Below, in pieces: positions 11,873 to 21,280 of a stretch of 64,000 nucleotides of DNA. The position numbers were made by a program, and so were the translations under genes. This stretch comes from Crossaster papposus (taxonomy: Eukaryota; Echinodermata; Asteroidea; Velatida; Solasteridae). Numbering within the stretch: position 1 is the stretch's first letter; the number at the start of each line of letters is the position of its first letter. The stretch is taken from assembly GCA_037893245.1 (NCBI GenBank), contig JBAIAA010000658.1, positions 372,001-436,000 on the forward strand, given 5' to 3'. Under the pieces are notes generated by a model. That model was not told the DNA's origin, ran no database searches, and saw nothing but the letters and a program-made list of their open reading frames with translations.

Positions 11873-12238
11873 CTGTGCCTCTTCTTCAAGTCGACCCCCA
11901 GGCCTAGCGATCAATGCCACCCCATCCCTAACTACGGCCATGTGCTCCAAGTAACAACAGAACGGCCGGTCCTCGTCTGCATCCAGCTCCGACAGGTCCA
12001 CCTTTAGTTTCCGCAGTGTCAGGATGAACTTCTCGTGTTGTCGACGGGCCAACTCTAGGTTCAAGCCGCCGTCTTCCTCGTCCTCGGTTCCGGTAGTACC
12101 TTTCTTGCTCGTCGTCGTCTGGTCTTTGGTGGCCAGGCTCTCCGGTAGACGACTAACTATCCCCGTCGTGTACATAAATGGTCTGTTGCTGTGGATCTGC
12201 TTGCCGCCGGACAATTTTGTATTATCCATAGTGTCCAA
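11873..12238 (-). CDS. DDAH-like gene, first coding exon (divergent paralogue)
   Basis: Dimethylarginine dimethylaminohydrolase is a cytosolic enzyme that hydrolyses asymmetric dimethylarginine to citrulline and dimethylamine, relieving inhibition of nitric oxide synthase. From the ATG at 12,238 the exon encodes 122 codons: LPESL (residues 31-35), LARRQHEKF (63-71), LSELDADED (82-90), AVVRDGVALIARPGG (101-115). These align with the N-terminal quarter of animal DDAH1. It ends in phase 0 at a donor CAG|GTAAAG. Where DDAH has PDCVFVED this copy has PFCCYLEH, so the first Asp and the last Asp of the substrate/active-site motif (Asp73 and Asp79 in human DDAH1) are Phe and His. It may be a non-catalytic or decaying paralogue. 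Residues 41-57 are a low-complexity Thr/Glu/Asp insert. The downstream exons would lie to the left and I did not find them. Element Y starts 105 bp upstream of the ATG. Confidence 0.8.
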
Positions 12239-13060
12239 TTTATTTTTCGTTTTAGGATATTTAGAAGAAGGATTTCAGATGTAAAATGGTTCACAATTTG
12301 TTCACTTCCCACAAACCACGCGTGTATGCATAGCACTAGCAACCTGACTCAAGGTAGCCGCGTATTCGGCCGAATTTCTTGCCGCGGATTCAACCGCGCA
12401 TTCACCAAAAAAGCGAAAAATCTATAATACATGCTGCAAAAGGTGACGCATTTTCCAGAAGGTTCACTTACTTTTATTTAAACGAATGTTTCAAAATAAA
12501 GAGCAAATAACATACTTTTTCAAACCATATCAAATCTTATAACATAGCCAACACTTGGTTCAACCTTTTTCTGTGATTTTGATAAAAAATTCGCTACCTA
12601 ATGGAATTAATCAAGTATTTTTCAAACCTTTTTAGAGATGGAGAAAAGAGAATGCAACATTTAAAACAATGTGTACCTCACATGTTATCAACAACTCATA
12701 TTTGTATTCTATAATCTACAAGTTCATGCATCTGGGCACACTTAATTTTGGTATAGGCTTCAGCCGAACACTAATTAGTCCCTAATTATCCCCGTTAAAT
12801 AGGTCCCTTTTCACTGCAGTATTGTAATATGCGTTCTTTTTCAGATGCTTATACAGGGTGAACCTAAAAAAACAAAACCCACCGGAAAATGGCCATAATC
12901 CCGAAAGTATACATTTCATGGAAAAACTGAAGTCAATATCAGAAAGTAGGAGCTACAAGCTTTCTTCTGACACCCATATCGCAGGCCTACGGTCACTGGT
13001 AACTGAGTACCATTGTCTTGAAAACCATAGGCAGATTTCAGAAATGTCCAAATTAGTCTG

Positions 13061-13405
13061 TGGTGGGCCCAAGATGGTGCTCCTGCCCATCGACTTATCG
13101 CCGTCAGGGAACGTCTTCGAGAACACTCTGCACACCGTGTGATTGCCTTGAATCATGAAGTGGAGTGGCCACCACGATCCCCTGACCTAACTCCATGTGA
13201 CTTTTTCCTTTGGGGATACCTTAAGAATAAGGTCTACGCTAGTCCCCCACGGGACCTTGTGGAATTACGGGAGAGGATTCAGCAAGAAGTTGACATTTTA
13301 CGACAAGATCCGGGGATGGTGAGGAGAGCAGTGCAGGATATGCAAAGACGATGTGAAATTTGCGTTGAGAGAGGTGGCGCCCATGTTGAAGGAATCGGAC
13401 CTTAA
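13061..13405 (+). pseudogene. Mariner-family transposase, C-terminal catalytic fragment
   Basis: The frame reads WWAQDGAPAHRLIAV, where QDGAPAH is the second catalytic Asp box of Tc1/mariner DDE transposases. It continues to WPPRSPDLTPCDFFLWGYLK, the third catalytic box, and runs on to a stop at 13,405. Between the Asp of QDG (codon at 13,073) and the Asp of PCD (13,199) there are 41 residues, the spacing of the DD41D group. The N-terminal DNA-binding domain and the first Asp are absent, because the left TIR follows almost directly. Such enzymes cut at TA and move the element by cut-and-paste. This copy cannot. Confidence 0.88.
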
Positions 13406-13930
13406 GGACTGAGAAAGATGCTTATGAAAGCCAAATAAGTGTTTTCATTGTTATTGTTTCAAATAAACAGGTTATAACAAAGGGAATTATGTTCTTGTTC
13501 TTTTCCAGGCGACCTTATTTGCCTACACGAAGATAACAACACGCACACTTATTTGGACATTTCTGAAATATGCCTATGGTTTTCAAGACAATGGTACTCA
13601 GTTATGGCCCTGTCACACCAGACCATTTTAGGCCAACGCGTGAGTAACGTGTTGTAATTTTGGCAACACGCTGGCAAACGCTGACCAACGCTAGGCCAGC
13701 GTTAGCAACACGCTGAGCGCGTTACTCACGCGCTGAGACATGCTATCACACGCTGAGGAAAACATTTTTTTTTTCAACATACATACAATTTCCAGCGTTT
13801 GCCAGCGTGTGACTGTACACGCTGGCGGAGCGTTGGAGGTTTGTTACTCACGCGTCGAACACGCTAGACGATCGTTATCAACCCGCTACTCACACGCTAG
13901 ACGATCGTTATCAACCCGCTACTCACACGC

Positions 13931-14150
13931 TGGCGCACGCTGGCGCACGCTGGCGCACGCTGGCGCACGCTGGCGCACGCTGGCGCACGCTGGCGCACGC
14001 TGGCGCACGCTGGCGCACGCTGGCGCACGCTGGCGCACGCTGGCGCACGCTGGCGCACTCTGGCGCACTCTGGCGCACTCTGGCGCACTCTGGCGCACTC
14101 TGGCGTACTCTGGCGTACTCTGGCGTACTCTGGCGTACTCTGGCGTACTC
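13931..14150. repeat. 10-bp minisatellite in three ordered variant blocks
   Basis: Twelve copies of TGGCGCACGC are followed by five of TGGCGCACTC and five of TGGCGTACTC. Each block differs from the previous by one base, which shows stepwise spread of variants. The inverted counterpart at about 16,315-16,350 has only about three units of the same kinds, so this array expanded after the module was duplicated. Confidence 0.95.
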
Positions 14151-14180
14151 TGGCGACACGCTGGTTATGGCCCTGTCACC

Positions 14181-14485
14181 CACTGACCTCTATACATGGA
14201 CAGATCATCATTGTTTCATTTTGAAGTCGGCATGCGGAGAAGTGCAACATGGCGGACCCACGACGTGACTCTGTGAGCCAATGAAATGTCCAGGTGTTGG
14301 TACGATACGTATTACGTAATGTTTATATGTACAGAATAAATCCGCTGTCCTCCACACCTGGACATTTCATTGGCTCACAGCAGTGACGTCTCGGGTCCGC
14401 CATGTTGCACTTCCAGTTCGCGCCGACTTCAAGTGTTAGCACAGCAGCATATGGACAATGGTCCGTCCAGGTGTAGAGGTCAGTG
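14181..14485. mobile_element. 305-bp MITE with CACTGACCTCTATA ends
   Basis: The TIRs are CACTGACCTCTATACATGGA and its inverse. The flanking CTGTCACC occurs at 14,173-14,180 and again at 14,486-14,493, a perfect 8-bp target duplication. It is inserted in the terminal word of a W1 module. The ends match those of X1 and X2 (CACTGATCTCTATA), so all three belong to one group. Confidence 0.9.
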
Positions 14486-15002
14486 CTGTCACCCCAGAAC
14501 GTTTTAGGCCAATGCACGAGTAGTGTTCATGCGTTTTGCACATACGTAAGACGGTCATTAAGCTCTTGGCCAATGAAAAGCTCTGCTTTGCAGGCTCCAC
14601 CCCAAGCGTCACTCCCTTCGACTGTCCATGTCCTTAGAATTCCACAATGAGCCCCGTGCAGTCGGCGGCTTCAAGGGTGTTTTTTATACTCAGAACGATA
14701 TGTTGTAGAGGGGTATCCCCCTCTTATCCCTATACCCTATACCCTATACACAGTTCACACTATTGTTACCTAACACATCCCCCCTTGAAACCTAAAAATA
14801 ATTCCTAAGATACCGACCGGGAACACAATGGTCAACACAAAAGAGGGGGTTTTCTCTGCCACATATCGTGCTTCATAATAGTGTTCTTGGTGAAGACCTG
14901 CAGTTGAGTTACTTCCTTTATATTTGAAAGGTTTACATTTCTAAAGACGAGTTGTATTTTCAGAAGACATCGTCCCACGTACGCCAAGTGGTTATTATTT
15001 AC

Positions 15003-15413
15003 ATAGACGTACCATTTGAAAAGACTCGCAATCCTTTAGTAGGTACGTCTTTTACTTTACATTTGTATACACGACGTATCATTTGAAAAGACTCACAATC
15101 CTTTAGGTACGTCTTTCACTTTACATTTGTATAGACGATGTATCATTTAAAAAGACTCACAATCCTTTAGGTACCCCATTTTACTTTACATTTGTATAGA
15201 CGACGTATCATTTGAAAAGACTCGCAATCTTTTAGGTAAGTCTTTTACTTTACATGTGTGTACACGACGTATCATTTGAAAAGACTCACAATCCTTTAGG
15301 TAAGTCTTTTATTTTACATTTGTATACTCGACGTATCATTTGAAAAGACTCACAATCCTTTAGGTAAGTCTTTTACTATAGACGATGTATCATTTGAAAA
15401 GACTCACAATCCT
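15003..15413. repeat. Tandem repeat of about 65 bp, six to seven copies
   Basis: Each unit contains GTATCATTTGAAAAGACTC, ACAATCCTTTAGGTA and CTTTTACTTTACATTTGTAT. The units differ by point changes and small indels. The array lies in a spacer (about 14,541-15,415) between W1 modules that is otherwise non-repetitive and has no recognised gene. It is unlike a CRISPR array because the repeats are contiguous. Confidence 0.9.
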
Positions 15414-17476
15414 TGACTCACCAATCACTGATTTAAAGTAAAAATACGACAGCGGGTCGCCAGAGTGTGAGTAGTGGGTTATGGCCCTGTCACACCAGAA
15501 CGTTTTAGGCCAACGCGTGAGTAGCGCGTTAAAAATAGTTGATACGCTGGCAAACGCTGAACTTCCACAGAAAAAGTCAAGTGAAACCGTGATTTCAGCG
15601 TGTCCATAACGCGTTGTTAACGGGTTCATAGCGTTCGCCAGCGCGTGAGAAACGCGTTAGTAACGCGCTCGACGACTGATGAACGACTGCCCAGCGCGTG
15701 AGTAGCGCGTTCCAACGCGCGCCAGCGTACTGCAACGACCACATGGTTAGTTGTATAAAAAGCCGACGCGCTACTACACTAATGGCCCTGTCACACCAGA
15801 ACGTTTTAGACCAACGTGTTGGAATTTCAGTAACACGCGGGTAAACGTTGACCAACGCTAGGCCAGCGTTCGCAACACGCTAAGCGCGTTACCCACACGC
15901 TGGAACACGCTGTCACACGCTGAGGCAAAAATACATTTTTCAACATACCTAAAATTTTCAGCGTTTGCCAGCGTTTGCCAGCGTTTGCCAGCGTGTGCCT
16001 GCACACGCTGGCGGCGCGCAGGGTGGTCGTTAATCATGCGTCGAACGCGCTAGATGATCGTTACTAACCCACTACTCACACGCTGGCGACCCGCTGTCGT
16101 ATTTTTACTATAAATCAGTTATACGTTCCTCACACGATACTCACGCGCTGGCATACGCTATGAACCCGTTATCAACCTGTATAGACACGCTGAAATCACG
16201 GTTCCACTTGACTTTTTCTGTGAAAGTTCAGCGATTGCCAGCGTATCAACTATTTTTAACGCGCTACTCATGCATTGGCCTAAAACGTTCTGGGGTGACA
16301 GGGCCATAACCAGCGTGTCGCCAGAGTACGCCAGCGTACGCCAGCGTGCGCCAGCGTGTGAGTAGCGGGTTGATAACGATCGTCTAGCGTGTTCGACGCG
16401 TGAGTAACAAACCTCCAACACTCCGCCAGCGTGTACAGTCACACGCTGGCAAACGCTGGAAATTTTATGTATGTTGAAAAAAATATGTTTTCCTCAGCGT
16501 GTGACAGCATGTCTCAGCGCGTGAGTAACGCGCTCAGCGTGTTGCTAACGTTGGCCTAGCGTTGCTCAGCGTTTGCCAGCGTGTTGTCAACATTACAACA
16601 CGTTACTCACGCGTTGGCCTACAATGGTCTGGTGTGACAGGGCCATTAGTAACGATCGTCTAGCGCGTTCGACGCATGATTAACGACCACCCTGCGCGCC
16701 GCCAGCGTGTGCAGGCACACGCTGGCAAACGCTGAAAATTTGAGGTATGTTGAAAAATGTATTTTTGCCTCAGCGTGTGACAGCGTGTGACAGCATGTGG
16801 GTAACGCGCTTAGCGTGTTGCGAACGCTGGCCTAGCGTTGGTCAACGTTTACCCGCGTGTTACCGAAATTCCAACACGTTGGTCTAAAACGTTCTGGTGT
16901 GACAGGGCCATTAGTGTAGTAGCGCGTCGGCTTTGTATACAACTAACCATGTGGTCGTTGCAGTACGCTGGCGCACGTTGGAACGCGCTACTCACGCGCT
17001 GGACAGTCGTTCATCAGTCGTCGAGCGCGTTACTAACGCGTTACTCACCCGCTGGCGAACGCATTGAACCCGTTAACAACACGTTATGGACACGCTGAAA
17101 TCACGGTTCCACTTGACTTTTTCTGTGGAAGTTCAGCGTTTGCCAGCGTATCAACTATTTTTAACGCGCTACTCACGCGTTGGCCTAAAACGTTCTAGTG
17201 TGACAGGGCCATTACAAGTGACCGTAGGCCTGCGATGTAGGTGTCAGAAGAAAGCTTGTAGCTCCTACTCTCTGATATTGACTTCAGTTTTTCCATGAAA
17301 TATATACTTTCGGGATTATGGCCATTTTCCGGTGGGTTTTGTTTTTTTAGGTTCACCCTGTATAGTACCCCTTAGCGTGAGATGTCCTAAAAAGGTATAT
17401 GCAAGTATTGGAAGTTAAAGTGACTCTTGTAGGACTGTTAACTAGTTGAGATAACTGCAACTCACAGCAAAAGTCA

Positions 17477-18897
17477 TTAACTTTTTACGTTCTGCATTAT
17501 CAAACACATGATTACCCTGAATACACAAGATTCGGTGTCATAGTTTTCTCGAGTAATGACACGATGAGGAATATCATTCGAAATATAACATGCAACACCT
17601 CCGTGGTTATCAGGACCTATACGATCAGCACGAATCAAAGTGAAGTTATCAATATTGACTTCTGTGTTGTTAATACCATCATGAAGCCAGGTTTCACTCA
17701 AAGTGAAAATATGAATTTCATGCTCAGCCATGAGAACACGCAACTGATCAATTTTGGGTCTCAGGCTTTGCATATTTAGAAGAGCAATTTTTTGGCCTCT
17801 AACCTTTTTTTTAACTTGTCAAGGGTGATACAACTGTGATCATTATTAGCCAATAAATTATTTGTGGGAAAATAAACACTGTTTGGCGGCCTGTCATTAA
17901 TCGCCTCAACATAGTTAAGGATGTTATTATCTATGGCTCCCGCTTGTTGTGTGTTACTTTTATCTGATATCTGCGCCATTTCTCCTCCTGTGACGGTAGT
18001 GGGGTGCGCTGCCTGTGATGAGTCGCTGGACGGACTGTTGGGCAGAAATCTGACGTGATGCACCTTTTCCGTCGTTTCCATTCCTGATAACGAAAATCCC
18101 AGTGTTCGATTTCATTTCTTTCATTCTCTATCGGTGTTGTATGTCTGGTGGTAACTTTAAGGTAGGTCGGAATTTCAGTGTCGTTGATGCAGGGCATATT
18201 CGTCGACTGTGTCGTCGTTGGTGAAATCCAATGCTCAATGTTCAATGCGGCGTACGAGTTTTTACTAGGTGGCAGGCCTCTCAAGTGACGGATAAGGTTT
18301 TGTGCATACTTGGTAGTGCCAAAACGTCCTAGATAAACACCGTCTAAAGCAAGAGATCTTGGTCCGATGTTGTCATTGTTAATGAATTTCCATTTGTGTT
18401 TGTCGCAGAATTCATTTATTAGATTGTTTGCTTTCGAGATGCTATGACATTGGTGATGATTGACGATACACTGATATCGGTGACGGGATACTTCTTCTGG
18501 GCCATTTCACAGAGTGATTCCAGTTTGCTAGCGATCGTCTGAGTATTATATTCGTACCAACATGAATAATGAGCCCAGCCATGCTATGGTCGATGGATCT
18601 AGATTCTAGAACTCTTGAGATGTCTTCAATCTTTGCCCCGGAGTGTGGAGTGATTGTGACTGACTTGGATTGGCTCAGCTTATTACCTCTGATGTTTTTA
18701 ATCATGGAGTCGCCGATAATGGTAACAGTTTTATTGGATCGTTGCTTAAAATGTGCCGTCTGTTTGGCACGATACTCCTTCATCTGATCGTGGAATAGTG
18801 GGCCTGTCTGTGGTATGATATTAAGTATTGGGGTGGTTGGAGGTGAGAGTGAGACTATAATGGTGGCGTGTGTACAAATATAAGCTGTAAACGTCAT
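17477..18897 (-). pseudogene. LINE fragment: SGNH-hydrolase domain and start of endonuclease
   Basis: Read from right to left. 18,897-18,442 encodes VTIIGDSMIKNIRGNKL, PHSGAKIEDI and GLIIHVGTN, an SGNH/GDSL esterase-like domain of the type found in ORF1 of CR1-like non-LTR retrotransposons. 17,773-17,510 encodes MQSLRPKIDQLRVL, IHIFTLSETWLHD and DNHGGVACYISNDIPH, the N-terminal part of an APE-type endonuclease. The linker between lies in several frames. The copy stops near 17,510, before the reverse transcriptase, where Y's arm begins. It is dead. Confidence 0.8.
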
Positions 18898-19032
18898 GAT
18901 GTGTGGTTTTCATCTCATCTGAATCAAAATCAAGGATGAAACTGGCCAAGGTTAGTTAATACTAATCGTTGTAGCTCTGGATCAACAATGCGAGAACGTT
19001 TAATAATTTGCAGAGTGACATAGATCCTTAGT

Positions 19033-20509
19033 TTATCTGCATTCATTGTCAGACGGTCTTATTATTTTCTTTGCGAGACATAGTTCCTCTGCAAATAGAC
19101 AACAAAATACGCCGCAGCTCGATGAATCTGGTTGTTGTGCACAGGATGCTTGCCTAACTACACATTGCTGACCATGTAAAACACTGGGGACTTGACTCCA
19201 ATGTCTGTTTATCCTACCATTTGTGAAAAACTCTAAGAAAGCTTGGCCGTTATTCACCATTTGTTGTATATTGTCCTTACAGCAACTAAGCGAGTCATAA
19301 CACATGAAGTACTTGTTAACGTCAATGACATACAAAGTGAAGTGTCTGTTTTCAAGAAATGGAAAAAGCATGACTTCGCAGAAACTTTCATTGTGATAGC
19401 ATGTTTTGGAGACTGACTGAAAAGTTGTTGGTGTTGGTTGCTTGTAAATTATTTTTGTTGTTTGCGTGCACATCAATACCCCAAATTTCACGGTCTTATT
19501 CTTTGCTTTCTTTGCGAGACATATAGTTCCTCTGCAAATAGACAACAAAATACGCCGCAGCTCGATGAATCTGGTTGGTGTGCACAGGATGCTTGCCTAA
19601 CTACACATTGCTGATCATCTAAAACTCTGGGGACTTGACTCCAATGTCTGTTTATCCTACCATTTGTGAAAAACTCTAAGAAAGCTTGGCAGTTATTCAC
19701 AATTTTTTGTCTATTTTCCTTACTGCAACTAAGCATGTCATAACACATGAACTACTTGTTAACGTTGTCAATTAATGACATACAAAGTGAAGTGTCTGTT
19801 TTCGAGAAATGGAAAAAGAATGACTTCGCTATTGTGATAGAATGTTTTGGAAAGTTGTTGGTGTTGGTTGCTTGTAAATTATTTTTGCTATTTGCGTGCA
19901 CATCAATACCCCAAATTTCATCCGCTTGCTGTCTTCGTTTGCCATTCCACACTTGTGACTCAGATAAAATTCAACTACAACATCACTTAACCAACCAGCA
20001 TGGTAGTAAGGATAGATACGCTTTAATTGCTTCAAAATTGGTGGCCGTGGATTGCCGTCGATCATGGTCAGGTTGTCAAATGTCATAAAATCGCGTGTCT
20101 TCTCATCACACAAAGCAACAGTGCACATTGCACAAGTTTCTTTCAGTACACGAGGCCCACAGAAGGCGAACAAAACGTTCCTCATTTTTAGTTACGTCGA
20201 AGCAAATATCTTTTATGTCACACTCGATGTCGTTTGTGCTGTCGTTTTTGTTTGTAGCTGAGTCGATTTTTTTATAGAAATACAAGTATCCAGTTTTACA
20301 AACTTGACTGTCAAACATTTTACAACTGGTTTGCTCGACGTTTCCATCATTACATTGTATAATGGTTGTGTTTGGGTAATTCATAACGAACGTTTTATAA
20401 TGCCCACTCTCCGGTGATCCACCTTCCTGAGCAATAACTGAATGCAGTGTGTAGAATGCAGGTGTGTTTTTAAGACAGAATTTGGACAAATCTATGACCG
20501 TACTGGGAC
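19033..20509 (-). pseudogene. USP-like plus Ulp1-like (C48) cysteine peptidase remnant
   Basis: From right to left, about 20,500-20,270 encodes YTLHSVIAQEGG, SGHYKTFV, IIQCNDGNVEQ and TGYLYFYKK. This is the C-terminal half of a ubiquitin-specific protease fold with its catalytic His (SGHY) and the Asn/Asp box; the Cys box is not present. About 20,190-19,830 encodes a linker and WLSDVVVEFYLSHKC, the opening of a Ulp1/SENP domain. Then comes FLENRHFTLYVIDVNKYF with the catalytic His and CYDSL with the Asp, and QQPDSSSCGVFCCLFAEELC with the Gln and Cys, ending at 19,033. Ulp1 enzymes cleave SUMO-like proteins. A frame change near 20,180 and an internal duplication break the gene. W2 truncates its upstream side. 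It lies inside Y and may be Y's cargo or accessory protein; a host origin is not excluded. Confidence 0.72.
19054..19921 (-). repeat. Direct duplication of the Ulp1 catalytic module
   Basis: 19,054-19,490 and 19,491-19,921 are tandem copies of about 435 bp joined at CCCCAAATTTCA|CGGTCTTAT. Both encode the CYD..NGRINRHWSQVP..PDSSSCGVFCC stretch. They differ at scattered positions and small indels, and only the left copy keeps an unbroken run from the His box to the Cys box. Confidence 0.9.
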
Positions 20510-21279
20510 TTATGCTACAGTCACACGGCCATGTTATTACGGACCTGCGGATGCCTGCGTATATTTGGATAATGAAAATGCGTAATTTTTAACCCCAATA
20601 CGGAAATTTGAGCAAAAGTTACCTATATTCTGCGGACGATACGGATTAGTTACGGATGTTACGTATGAATTACGGATGTTACGGGTAAAACCTGCGGATG
20701 AACCCATCCGCTGCCAACCCGCTGGCACATGTTACTGACGACTTACGGATGACTTACGGATTTTACGGATGACTTACGGACGATACGGATGACTTACGGA
20801 CGATACGGATAAGTTACGCTCGTGTCTGCGCATGTCGGCTTCCTCTGGCGTCCGCACCATCCGCAAATAAACCCACGTGGATCGGAGCTTGCTTCAGTCG
20901 CATTTCATCAAGTCTGAGATCTAGTTCCAGTTATTCAACAGTTTCTTCTCCATCTTTTTGATGTTTACGTACCCCTATGTATCCGCAGGCAACTGCACAC
21001 CCGACAAAGTGTGCGGATCAGTTACGTATCTAACGTATCCTGCGGATGAGTTTACGTATCTTACGTATGAGTTACGGATGCTTACGTATATTTCATCCGC
21101 AGCAAAATTTTGAGATTTTCAAAATTCCGCTGCGGATCTGCGTATGTCTGCGGATCCTGCGGATTGAATTACGGATGGATACGGATGCTTACGGATGATA
21201 CGGATCCTTGCGGATGCTTACGGACTTTTATCCGTAAGCATCCGCAGCTACCGTAAGTGGCCGTGTGACTGTACCATAA
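20510..21279. mobile_element. MITE W2 made of TACGGATG / CTGCGGATG words
   Basis: The ends are TTATGCTACAGTCACACGGC and the inverse of TTATGGTACAGTCACACGGC. The body is a dense array of degenerate TACGGAT, TGCGGAT and TTACGTAT words on both strands, with no coding capacity. It is inserted at the upstream edge of the peptidase remnant and its right end abuts the left end of W3. A clear target duplication was not resolved. Confidence 0.75.
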
Positions 21280-21280
21280 A

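Larger units (their letters stand above)
13605..17211. mobile_element. Harbinger-like element W1 made of ACGCTGGC / GCGTGAGTAAC words
   Basis: The ends read TGGCCCTGTCACACCAG and CTAGTGTGACAGGGCCA, flanked by TTA on both sides (13,602-13,604 and 17,212-17,214), the TWA target of PIF/Harbinger. It is inserted in the right TIR of the mariner-like element, whose sequence continues across it. The body consists of scores of degenerate short words. Five internal modules, each starting TGGCCCTGTCAC, occur in both orientations: left half 13,605, 14,168, 15,480, 15,782; right half inverted, ending 16,308, 16,648, 16,912, 17,211. No open reading frame beyond repeat artefacts is present, so it is non-autonomous. 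Confidence 0.8.
12852..17362 (+). mobile_element. Mariner-like (DD41D) DNA transposon, internally deleted and interrupted
   Basis: Terminal inverted repeats begin TACAGGGTGAACCTAAAAAA and run about 200 bp. The element is flanked by TA on both sides (12,850-12,851 and 17,363-17,364), the standard Tc1/mariner target. The copy is inserted in the left arm of Y: joining the flanks at TA restores the sequence seen in Y's right arm (GATGCTTATA..GTACCCC). The right TIR is split by the Harbinger-like element W1. Only the 3' part of a transposase remains inside. Confidence 0.88.

Noticed and set aside
13740-14186. Open frames on both strands with ARWRTLAH or RQRAPACASV repeats
   Set aside because: Produced by the 10-bp array inside W1; open on both strands, as expected from the base composition of the unit.
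15003-15413. CRISPR-like regular repeat
   Set aside because: Repeats are contiguous, diverged and without unique spacers, in eukaryotic DNA.
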